Shown here: positions 1 to 4,470 of the stretch, one piece after another | Numbering within the stretch: position 1 is the stretch's first letter | Layout of the letters: each line of letters starts with the position of its first letter | Origin: Candidatus Margulisiibacteriota bacterium | GTDB lineage: Bacteria; Margulisbacteria; Marinamargulisbacteria; DT-59 | Assembly: GCA_013215865.1 (NCBI GenBank) | Contig: JABSQL010000107.1 | Coordinates: 1 to 5,013, forward strand | Direction of reading: 5' to 3' | Length of the DNA stretch: 5,013 nucleotides | The notes under the pieces: model-generated | What the model was told of the DNA's origin: nothing | Databases searched by the model: none | Seen by the model: the letters and a program-made list of their open reading frames with translations, nothing else | Program-made: the position numbers and the translations under genes

Positions 1-399
1 AGAAAACTGCAAGAAAAAGAGGCATATGGTTATGATTTCAGTACAGATTTTCAAGTTGAAAGTTATCTGAAGCATCAAGGAAACAAATTTACCACCCAGT
101 TCGATGCCAACTCTTACTTGTATTTAACAAAAGCCATGAGCTATTTTGATCTTGCTAAATCCTATGGATCGATATCAAAGGCCTTCTCTAGAACATCTTC
201 AAAATTTTTGGTGGTATCCATTACATCAGACTGGTTATATCCACCGAAGCAAAGCAAACAAATTGTTAAAACCCTTATCAATCTGAATAAAGACGTAACG
301 TATTGTGAACTGGAGTCACCGTACGGACACGATGCGTTTCTTCTTGAAAATAAACAGTTGGAAAATTTAGTCAGTCATTTTTTGAGGGGGGTCATCTAA
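1..399 (+). CDS. metX: Homoserine O-acetyltransferase MetX, C-terminal part
   Basis: The frame is open from base 1 to a TAA at 397-399, giving the last 132 residues of an alpha/beta-hydrolase-fold acyltransferase. MetX transfers an acetyl (in some lineages succinyl) group to the hydroxyl of L-homoserine, the activating step of methionine synthesis, in the cytoplasm. Visible family marks are the FDANSYLYLTKAM stretch (fragment residues 34-46), ITSDWLYPP with the triad Asp (residue 77, codon 229-231) and YGHDAFL with the triad His (residue 110, codon 328-330). The nucleophilic Ser would lie upstream of the window. The true start is outside; an internal TTG at 118 is not a start because homology runs through it. 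The stop overlaps the metW start, and metX-metW is a well-known pair. Whether the acyl donor is acetyl- or succinyl-CoA cannot be told from this fragment. Confidence 0.95.
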   Translation, partial: RKLQEKEAYGYDFSTDFQVESYLKHQGNKFTTQFDANSYLYLTKAMSYFDLAKSYGSISKAFSRTSSKFLVVSITSDWLYPPKQSKQIVKTLINLNKDVTYCELESPYGHDAFLLENKQLENLVSHFLRGVI

Positions 400-1007
400 T
401 GATAGAATTGTACTACAAATATATTGGTAGATTGATAGAGCCCGGTGCCAAAGTCCTTGATTTGGGTTGTGGGGATGGCGCCTTACTTGAATATTTATTT
501 ACCAAGCATGAAGCCAAAGGGTCCGGAATTGAAATCGATTTTGACAAAGTAATCGATTATGTTAAACGAGGTATATCTGTATTTCAGGGAAATTTGGATG
601 AAGGATTGAAAGAGTATCAGACACAGTCTTTTGATGTTGTTATTTTGAGCCAAACGTTACAACAGGTTCAAAAGCCCCTATTTGTTATCTCCGAAATGTT
701 ACGGGTGGGCAAAAAAGGAATTGTCACATTCCCAAATTTCGGTCACTGGGAAATTCGGAGACAGTTGTTACTTTCAGGAAAAGCCCCTTCAACAAGCAAT
801 CTACCTTATGAATGGTATAACAGCCCCAATATTCGAGTATTAACCATTAAAGATTTCAAGATCGCTTGTCAGAAAGAAAATATTACCATTCTTAAAGAAA
901 TTCCTCTTTACAAAAATATCTTGTCACGATTTTTATTTGGAAGTAAATATTCTAATCTCATGGCGGATAACGGACTATTTCTAATCAAGAAAGAAGGAGA
1001 TACATAA
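399..1007 (+). CDS. metW: Methionine biosynthesis protein MetW
   Basis: A 202-residue SAM-dependent-methyltransferase-like protein. The glycine-rich motif VLDLGCGDG at residues 19-27 is the SAM-binding loop, followed by an acidic strand end (GIEID, about 43-47). The MetW signature region is clear: SQTLQQV (about residues 84-90), VTFPNFGHWEIRRQLLLSGK (109-128) and LPYEWYNSPNIRVLTIKDF (135-153). MetW is found beside metX in many Proteobacteria and some other phyla and supports MetX activity; in several species the two proteins act together, but a methyl-acceptor is not firmly established. The ATG at 399 overlaps the metX stop as TAATG and is preceded by a GAGGGGGG run at 384-391, so the pair is translationally coupled. 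Length and domain layout are normal for the family and nothing is broken. Confidence 0.94.
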   Translation: MIELYYKYIGRLIEPGAKVLDLGCGDGALLEYLFTKHEAKGSGIEIDFDKVIDYVKRGISVFQGNLDEGLKEYQTQSFDVVILSQTLQQVQKPLFVISEMLRVGKKGIVTFPNFGHWEIRRQLLLSGKAPSTSNLPYEWYNSPNIRVLTIKDFKIACQKENITILKEIPLYKNILSRFLFGSKYSNLMADNGLFLIKKEGDT

Positions 1008-1660
1008 TGAAAAATGTGATTATTCACCAATTTGAAGTCGGCCCTATGCAAAACTTTGTTTATTTGATTGAAGAAACGGCCACAAAAAAAGCCGCTGTTG
1101 TGGATCCTGCATGGGACGTGCCAAAAATCATAGATGAAGTAAATACAAGAAACCTAGACCTCACCTCTTTATATCTCACCCATGGCCACCATGATCATGT
1201 GAATGGTGTAGAAGAATTGCTTAGATTTAAACCTATTCCCATTTATTTGTCGGCACATGAAACGATATATAGTACGCCCTCATCTGCTGAAACACATTTA
1301 CTCAAAGACCATGATCATATTACATTGGGTACACTTGATATCGCGGTGATTCATACACCCGGACATACACCAGGTGGACAATGTTTTCTTGTGGAAAATC
1401 ATCTGATATCTGGGGACACCGTTTTTATAAATGGGTGTGGCAGATGTGACTTACCGGCGTCAAACCCAGAAGATATGTACCATTCTCTCCGAAAAATCAT
1501 GACCCTGCCCGACCCAACAGTGATCTATCCTGGTCACAACTATTATTCTGCCGCCACCGATACGTTGGGTAACCAAAAACAAACCAATCCATTTATGGCA
1601 AGCGAAAATCTGCATACATTTCTAAGACTTCGCATGGGCATAAAAAAAGCCCCTATGTAA
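1007..1660 (+). CDS. MBL-fold metallohydrolase, glyoxalase II-like
   Basis: A 217-residue metallo-beta-lactamase-fold enzyme with a complete set of metal ligands: the THGHHDHVNG motif (His59, His61, Asp63, His64), TPGH (His120), SGDTVF (Asp137) and YPGHNY (His177). This is the binuclear zinc/iron site of the hydroxyacylglutathione hydrolase (GloB) group. INGCGRCDLP at 141-150 matches the GCGRxDLP segment of GloB-like proteins. No signal peptide is seen, so the enzyme is cytoplasmic. The substrate is probably a thioester or related sulfur compound, but GloB, YcbL-type and persulfide dioxygenase-type activities cannot be separated by eye. The start overlaps the metW stop (TAATG) and has AAGGAG at 994-999, seven bases before ATG. 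Its place as last gene of the metX-metW operon suggests a role near sulfur or methionine metabolism, which is inference. The stop codon lies in the loop of the terminator that ends the operon. Confidence 0.9.
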   Translation: MKNVIIHQFEVGPMQNFVYLIEETATKKAAVVDPAWDVPKIIDEVNTRNLDLTSLYLTHGHHDHVNGVEELLRFKPIPIYLSAHETIYSTPSSAETHLLKDHDHITLGTLDIAVIHTPGHTPGGQCFLVENHLISGDTVFINGCGRCDLPASNPEDMYHSLRKIMTLPDPTVIYPGHNYYSAATDTLGNQKQTNPFMASENLHTFLRLRMGIKKAPM

Positions 1661-1670
1661 GGGGCTTTTT
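1644..1670. terminator. Bidirectional intrinsic terminator overlapping the hydrolase stop codon
   Basis: GCCCC at 1649-1653 pairs with GGGGC at 1661-1665, and A1644-1648 pairs with T1666-1670, giving a 10-bp perfect stem with a 7-nt loop (1654-1660, TATGTAA). On the plus strand the GC stem is followed by five Ts. On the minus strand the A-run at 1642-1648 becomes seven Ts, so the same hairpin can end both the metX operon and the convergent small gene that stops at 1691. The loop holds the last codon and TAA of the hydrolase gene, so a ribosome at the stop codon would sit on the hairpin. Confidence 0.9.
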
Positions 1671-1690
1671 GGAATCAATTAGAATTGTAC

Positions 1691-1900
1691 TTATTCTGTT
1701 GGTGCGTTTAGACCTTTCCAGTCACCTTCGCTACAAAACTTTGTTAAATTTGTTCCGTCATCATCTTGGGCACGAAATGCATACCTTACAGATGTTCCGC
1801 CGGCTTGTATTTTCTTCTCATAAGTTGTTTTTTTCACTTGAGAGTCATTGATCTTTACTTTCTTTCTCTTTTTTACATTATAAAATTCAATCGTAGACAT
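1691..1900 (-). CDS. Small conserved-looking protein of unknown function (69 aa)
   Basis: I do not recognise this gene. It encodes 69 residues, begins MSTIEFYNVKKRKKVKIND, and is very basic in its first third (two Lys/Arg clusters at residues 10-15 and 23-30). The second half, with RYAFRAQDDDGT (about 39-50) and LTKFCSEGDW (51-60), looks like a compact beta-rich domain. There is a single Cys, no signal peptide and no membrane segment. The evidence that it is real is a perfect AGGAGG (complement of 1910-1915) nine bases before the ATG, a self-contained position between a convergent terminator and a divergent promoter region, and protein-like composition. The opening EFYNVKKRKKV recalls the start of small zinc-ribbon proteins of the DUF5679 type (YCVKCRKKV) with the Cys residues replaced; that resemblance is a guess. 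Longer plus-strand frames across the same bases lack start signals and are shadows. Expression as a single-gene unit is likely. Confidence 0.78.
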   Translation of the reverse strand: MSTIEFYNVKKRKKVKINDSQVKKTTYEKKIQAGGTSVRYAFRAQDDDGTNLTKFCSEGDWKGLNAPTE

Positions 1901-1909
1901 AATATAAAA

Positions 1910-1915
1910 CCTCCT
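1910..1915 (-). promoter_or_regulatory. Ribosome binding site of the 69-aa gene
   Basis: CCTCCT on the plus strand reads AGGAGG on the minus strand, nine bases before the ATG at 1900-1898. This is the main sequence evidence that the small minus-strand frame is translated and that its start is at 1900. Confidence 0.8.
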
Positions 1916-1948
1916 AAAGTAATATTAATTGATTTTCAACTGATATAT

Positions 1949-1978
1949 TTAGTCATTATTAGCTCTTGTTATCATCAT
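1949..1978 (-). other. Possible 9-codon leader ORF upstream of the 69-aa gene
   Basis: On the minus strand AAGGAGG (complement of 1981-1987) is followed by ATGATG and a frame reading MMITRANND then TAA at 1951-1949. The Shine-Dalgarno is 2 nt from the first ATG and 5 nt from the second. It lies 48 nt before the start of the 69-aa gene. It could be a translated leader peptide, or a purine-rich chance match; no run of a single amino acid codon suggests classical attenuation. Confidence 0.25.
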
Positions 1979-2065
1979 GGCCTCCTTCCATGTGTTTTTT
2001 AGGCAATAATAACAAAACAATATTTTCAGTTTGTTAATCTCAGATATTCTTTGAACATAACACCA

Positions 2066-2094
2066 TTTAAACATTTTGTGAACAATCTTTTCAA
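2066..2094 (-). promoter_or_regulatory. Candidate promoter for the 69-aa gene
   Basis: On the minus strand TTGAAA (2094-2089, 5 of 6 to the -35 consensus) and TTTAAA (2071-2066, 4 of 6 to the -10 consensus) are 17 bp apart. Transcription would start near 2059, leaving a 5' leader of about 160 nt that includes the 9-codon ORF. In AT-rich DNA such matches are common, so this is tentative. Confidence 0.3.
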
Positions 2095-2119
2095 GTAGCA
2101 TTTAAGAAAGAAAATTTGG

Positions 2120-2148
2120 TTGACCTTAATATTTCGAGTTGTTATAAT
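2120..2148 (+). promoter_or_regulatory. Sigma-70-type promoter of the rpsP operon
   Basis: TTGACC at 2120-2125 (5 of 6 to consensus) and a perfect TATAAT at 2143-2148 are separated by exactly 17 bp. The start point should be near 2155, giving a short 5' untranslated region of about 27 nt before rpsP. This strength fits a ribosomal protein operon. The leader is too short for a large structured regulatory RNA. Confidence 0.88.
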
Positions 2149-2167
2149 GTATTTCTACAAATAAATT

Positions 2168-2174
2168 AAGGAGG
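2168..2174 (+). promoter_or_regulatory. Ribosome binding site that fixes the TTG start of rpsP
   Basis: AAGGAGG lies seven bases before TTG at 2182. No ATG or GTG lies at a suitable distance, and the S16 family homology begins at once after this codon (SVKLRL), so TTG is the initiator. Confidence 0.9.
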
Positions 2175-2181
2175 TTCTCTT

Positions 2182-2550
2182 TTGTCCGTCAAACTGAGAC
2201 TTGTTCCAAAAGGAAAGAAAAAAAAACATATTTACGATCTAGTTGCTGCAGAATCAGCCCACCCTCGAAATGGTAAAGTGATTCGTGTTTTAGGAAGATA
2301 CAACCCACAAGAAAAGATTACGTTTTTCGAGTTTAATGAAGAAGAAACAAAGCAATGGTTGAGTGTTGGCGCAGAGCCCACTGACACTGTTTACCGTCTA
2401 TTAAGTGAAAAAGGCTTGCTACCCAAAATTAGAAGAAAACCACAGACTAAAGAAGAAAAAGAAAAGAAAGAAGATAAAGAAGAAAAAGAAAATAAAGAAG
2501 AACCAAAGATACAGTCAAAAGACCAGGTCGATATAAAGACAGATGAATAG
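2182..2550 (+). CDS. rpsP: 30S ribosomal protein S16 with charged C-terminal tail
   Basis: A 122-residue S16, a structural protein that binds 16S rRNA early in 30S assembly. The conserved core runs from residue 2 to about 85: SVKLRLVPKGKKKKHIYDLV corresponds to the family opening VKIRLKRxGxKKxPxYRIV, then AESAHPRNGKVIRVLGRYNP (23-42) and the C-terminal helix with GAEPTDTVYRLLSEKGLL (63-80). Residues about 86-122 form a Lys/Glu-rich, low-complexity tail, presumably disordered, made from a short direct DNA repeat; S16 tails vary widely between species. It starts with TTG, fixed by AAGGAGG at 2168-2174, and is driven by the promoter at 2120-2148. It is the first gene of the rpsP-khpA-ylqD-trmD-rplS cluster. 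The frame stays open for 41 more codons after the TAG stop. Confidence 0.96.
   Translation: MSVKLRLVPKGKKKKHIYDLVAAESAHPRNGKVIRVLGRYNPQEKITFFEFNEEETKQWLSVGAEPTDTVYRLLSEKGLLPKIRRKPQTKEEKEKKEDKEEKENKEEPKIQSKDQVDIKTDE
2448..2502 (+). repeat. Purine-rich direct repeat in the rpsP tail
   Basis: An identical 18-base unit (TAAAGAAGAAAAAGAAAA) occurs at 2448-2465 and 2475-2492, a 27-base (9-codon) period, and its first 10 bases recur at 2493-2502. Between 2449 and 2502 only two pyrimidines occur. The unit is in frame and encodes Lys/Glu-rich sequence, so copy-number changes by slippage would lengthen or shorten the S16 tail without breaking the frame. Confidence 0.85.
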
Positions 2551-2565
2551 GACACCCAAATAACA

Positions 2566-2676
2566 GTGCAAAAAAATAAAATACCAAGAATTACATTTAC
2601 AATGCAGGAACTTAAACTCAATTTAAGAAACTTAGCGTTATCCCATTTTTCTAATAGCCAGTGGAGGTTTAAATGA
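2566..2676 (+). other. rpsP-khpA spacer with an in-frame open stretch and small hairpin
   Basis: The 122-nt spacer after rpsP is long for this compact operon. In the rpsP frame there is no further stop until TGA at 2674-2676, which overlaps the khpA start as ATGA. Within it a GTG at 2566 would give 36 residues and an ATG at 2602 would give 24 (MQELKLNLRNLALSHF...). Neither has a visible Shine-Dalgarno sequence, so a real gene is doubtful. CTTAAA at 2611-2616 and TTTAAG at 2622-2627 form a weak 6-bp hairpin with a 5-nt loop. It could be an untranslated spacer, a coupling ORF for khpA, or decayed coding sequence. Confidence 0.2.
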
Positions 2677-2936
2677 AAGAATTAGTAGAGTTAATAATCA
2701 GGTCCTTGGTAGACGATCCAAGCCAAGTACAGATTAATGAGACATCTGGGGAAAGCATTATGATTTTTGAAATTACTGTTGCAACCGACGACATAGGAAA
2801 GGTCATTGGTAAAGAGGGCCGAATTGCAAATGCAATACGCACTGTTGTTAAAGCTGCAGGTGCTAAACAAGAGAAAAAGGTCACTGTTGAGATCATTACG
2901 TCCCCCTCAGAAAAACCACATCACACTACAGGTTAA
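2673..2936 (+). CDS. khpA: KH-domain RNA-binding protein KhpA (YlqC family)
   Basis: An 87-residue protein made almost wholly of one KH domain. The nucleic-acid-binding GxxG loop is GKEG at residues 46-49 in the context IGKVIGKEGRIANAIRTVVKAA, the family hallmark. The N-terminal stretch KELVELIIRSLVDDP is typical of the YlqC/KhpA group. KhpA is a cytoplasmic RNA-binding protein that in Gram-positive bacteria pairs with KhpB and affects cell size and small-RNA biology; here only the family role can be assumed. TGGAGG at 2662-2667, five bases before ATG, supports the start. The C-terminal end (about 78-87) is short, polar and not conserved. Its place between rpsP and trmD is the same in Bacillus and many other phyla. 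ylqD starts two bases after its stop. Confidence 0.93.
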   Translation: MKELVELIIRSLVDDPSQVQINETSGESIMIFEITVATDDIGKVIGKEGRIANAIRTVVKAAGAKQEKKVTVEIITSPSEKPHHTTG

Positions 2937-2938
2937 GA

Positions 2939-3379
2939 ATGATGGCTAAATCAGTTACTCTTAAAAGATCCGTCACAATATATGCAGTTGTAACCAACGA
3001 ATTAAAAAAATTCCTTAAAGAAGATATTCAAAATAGTGTCAGCAGTAATAAAAAGCAGCTTGAGTTAAGTGAAAAACAATATAAGGGCGTTCTCAAAACC
3101 CTAAAGGGTCCAGAAGCAGTTAGCTCCAGAACCGCGCTTAACTCACAGTTTCAACATGAAAAAAACAAGCTTGAACTTTTGATAAAAGATATGCAAGATA
3201 AATTGCATGATGTTGATAAATTAAAAAAAGATACCTTATTTAATCAAGGAACCGTAGATGGATTTGTAACGATTAAGGATGGTGATAATTTATATGAGAA
3301 ATTGGGTGCAATGGAAATTATTATAAAGGACGGTATGGTTCAAACAATTGAGGAAAAAGGATATCGGATAGAAAAATAG
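2939..3379 (+). CDS. ylqD: YlqD family protein, coiled coil plus small C-terminal domain
   Basis: A 146-residue protein matching the YlqD family in layout and position. Residues 5-18 form a beta-like start (VTLKRSVTIYAVVT), about 20-100 are highly charged helix with coiled-coil character, and 103-136 carry the family ending GTVDGFVTIKDGDNLYEKL followed by IIIKDGMVQTI. The molecular function of YlqD is unknown. In Bacillus subtilis the gene lies in the order rpsP-ylqC-ylqD-rimM-trmD-rplS; here rimM is missing and trmD begins three bases after the ylqD stop. There are two adjacent ATG codons (2939 and 2942) with only AGG at 2930-2932 as a weak Shine-Dalgarno, so translation is probably coupled to khpA and either ATG may be used. 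The C-terminal domain is not the PRC barrel of RimM, so this is not a disguised RimM. Confidence 0.82.
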   Translation: MMAKSVTLKRSVTIYAVVTNELKKFLKEDIQNSVSSNKKQLELSEKQYKGVLKTLKGPEAVSSRTALNSQFQHEKNKLELLIKDMQDKLHDVDKLKKDTLFNQGTVDGFVTIKDGDNLYEKLGAMEIIIKDGMVQTIEEKGYRIEK

Positions 3380-3382
3380 CAT

Positions 3383-4111
3383 ATGAAAATTCATATTATC
3401 AGTTTATTTCCCTCAGAATTGAGGGATTTTTTTTGTAAGGGATTGTTTCTTAAAGCAATTAAAAATAAACATTTGTCTGTTACTTTTCATGACCTCAGAG
3501 AACAGTCCCATTTAAAAAATAAAAGTGTGGATGATTATCCGTATGGAAAAAGAAGAGGTCTCATATTAAAGGCCGACATTGTTTCTAAAGCGATTCGTGC
3601 TATTGATCAATACCAGGAGTATCCGATAATATATACCTGCCCAAAGGCACCTTTGTTTACACAAAGAAGAGCAGAATCCTTGAGTCAAGAAAAAGGCATG
3701 ATTATTCTGTCAGGTTATTATGAAGGTGTTGATGAACGTTTATTTTCAATTTTTGATATACAACGCATGTCACTTGGAGACATGGTCTTATCTTCTGGGG
3801 AATCCCCTGCTATTATAATAGCTGAAGCAACGGCCCGATTGGTAAAAGGTGTTGTTGGCAACCGGGATTGTATTGTGGACGATTCATTTTCGTCTGGACT
3901 ATTAGAATGTCCACACTTTACAGCACCCAGACAAGTTGAAAATATTGATGTCCCACCTGTTCTTTTATCAGGGCATCATCAATTGATACAAGGTTGGGAA
4001 AGGAAGGAAGCACTTCGCGCGACATTGTATCAAAAACCGGGGCTTTTGAACGAACTCAAGCCTAAAGTAGAAGATAAGAATTTATTGACATCTTTATTAA
4101 AGGAGACATAA
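3383..4111 (+). CDS. trmD: tRNA (guanine37-N1)-methyltransferase TrmD, divergent
   Basis: A 242-residue SPOUT methyltransferase that uses SAM to make m1G37 next to the anticodon of tRNAs reading CNN codons (Leu, Pro, Arg), preventing +1 frameshifts. By alignment from memory with E. coli TrmD, the key residues remain: GYYEGVDER (111-119, Glu114), Arg152 and the catalytic Asp167 in DDSF, with the same spacing. The trefoil-knot strand LGDMVLSSGESPA (131-143) and VPPVLLSG (190-197) are also clear. Several normally strict positions differ: KRRGLI (56-61) replaces the Gly-rich GGGPGM loop, FTAP (179-182) replaces YTRP, GHH (197-199) replaces GNH, and WE (205-206) replaces WR. The frame is intact and full length, so it is probably active. 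No Shine-Dalgarno precedes the ATG, which is three bases after ylqD, so coupling is likely. A terminator-like hairpin lies in codons 9-18. rplS starts one base after the stop. Confidence 0.93.
   Translation: MKIHIISLFPSELRDFFCKGLFLKAIKNKHLSVTFHDLREQSHLKNKSVDDYPYGKRRGLILKADIVSKAIRAIDQYQEYPIIYTCPKAPLFTQRRAESLSQEKGMIILSGYYEGVDERLFSIFDIQRMSLGDMVLSSGESPAIIIAEATARLVKGVVGNRDCIVDDSFSSGLLECPHFTAPRQVENIDVPPVLLSGHHQLIQGWERKEALRATLYQKPGLLNELKPKVEDKNLLTSLLKET
3409..3434 (+). terminator. Terminator-like hairpin inside the 5' end of trmD
   Basis: TCCCTCA (3409-3415) pairs perfectly with TGAGGGA (3420-3426) around a GAAT tetraloop, and eight Ts follow directly (3427-3434). This has the full form of an intrinsic terminator but lies in trmD codons 9-18. 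Translating ribosomes would prevent its folding, so it could act as an attenuator that cuts off trmD and rplS when trmD is not translated. It could also be a coincidence of encoding Pro-Ser-Glu-Leu-Arg-Asp-Phe-Phe. Confidence 0.5.
4099..4105 (+). promoter_or_regulatory. Ribosome binding site of rplS within the trmD 3' end
   Basis: AAAGGAG lies seven bases before the ATG at 4113 and inside the last codons of trmD (Lys-Glu). It gives rplS strong initiation of its own, unlike ylqD and trmD, which fits the greater need for a ribosomal protein than for a tRNA enzyme. Confidence 0.8.
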
Positions 4112-4112
4112 T

Positions 4113-4460
4113 ATGCAAAATAAAATTATAGACGATATAGAAAAATCACAGATAAAGGAAAGAGGATCATTCAATGTTGGAGACATGATTTCTGTATCCA
4201 AAATCATCATTGAAGGCAAAAAGAAGCGAACTCAAAAATTTGAGGGAACTGTCTCAAAGATCCAAAATACAGGATCTAGAACCATGTTTACTGTGAGAAA
4301 AGTGATTGACAGAATTGGTGTTGAAAAATCATTCCTTCTCCATTCTTCTCTTGTTTCAAAAATCGATGTCGTTAGAAAGGGAAAAGTAAGAAGAGCCAAA
4401 CTGCACTATCTTCGTCAAAGAATCGGTAGTAAAGCCTCTAGAATTAAAGCTGCAGAATAA
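4113..4460 (+). CDS. rplS: 50S ribosomal protein L19
   Basis: A 115-residue L19, the usual length. The protein sits at the 30S-50S interface and forms part of an inter-subunit bridge. Family features appear in order: NVGDMISVSKIIIEGKKKRTQ (21-41), FEGTV (43-47), MFTVRKVIDRIGVEKSFLLHS (58-78), then the strongly conserved basic end VRKGKVRRAKLHYLRQR (87-103). The ATG is one base after the trmD stop and has AAAGGAG seven bases upstream. With only one base between the genes there is no room for a separate L19 leader RNA. It closes the translation cluster, but no terminator follows it; argC starts 10 bases later. Confidence 0.97.
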   Translation: MQNKIIDDIEKSQIKERGSFNVGDMISVSKIIIEGKKKRTQKFEGTVSKIQNTGSRTMFTVRKVIDRIGVEKSFLLHSSLVSKIDVVRKGKVRRAKLHYLRQRIGSKASRIKAAE

Positions 4461-4470
4461 TTTCAACCCC

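Larger units (their letters stand above)
1901..2181. other. Divergent intergenic region (281 nt)
   Basis: This AT-rich stretch separates the minus-strand 69-aa gene from rpsP. It contains the strong rpsP promoter (2120-2148), the two gene-proximal ribosome binding sites, a weaker minus-strand promoter candidate (2066-2094) and a 9-codon minus-strand ORF with its own Shine-Dalgarno sequence (1949-1978). AACAAA at 2011-2016 and TTTGTT at 2030-2035 could pair, but the stem is only 6 AT-rich bp. I see no operator palindrome, tRNA or recognisable riboswitch. Confidence 0.7.

Noticed and set aside
1669..1851. Plus-strand frame of 60 codons after the terminator
   Set aside because: It starts inside the terminator T-run with TTG, has no ribosome binding site and is antisense to the 69-aa gene.
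1766..2002. Plus-strand frame of 78 codons across the small gene and intergenic region
   Set aside because: It lies opposite the 69-aa gene, has a hydrophobic, Leu/Phe/Cys-rich make-up typical of antisense frames, and has no Shine-Dalgarno sequence.
2011..2035. Inverted repeat AACAAA/TTTGTT as an operator
   Set aside because: Only 6 AT-rich pairs with a 13-nt spacer in AT-rich DNA, which is expected by chance.
2391..2621. Minus-strand frame of 76 codons with apparent membrane segments
   Set aside because: The Phe/Ser-rich sequence is the reverse complement of the Lys/Glu-rich S16 tail, so it is a shadow of rpsP.
2591..2625. Internal promoter before khpA (TTTACA with a -10-like TTAAAC or CAATTT)
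   Set aside because: No pair of boxes has both good matches and 16-18 bp spacing; the strong promoter before rpsP is enough to explain the operon.
2669..2896. Minus-strand frame of 75 codons
   Set aside because: Antisense to khpA, which has a clear KH domain and ribosome binding site.
4105..4115. L19 leader RNA upstream of rplS, as known in some Firmicutes
   Set aside because: trmD and rplS are one base apart, so there is no leader; no matching structure was seen in the trmD 3' end.
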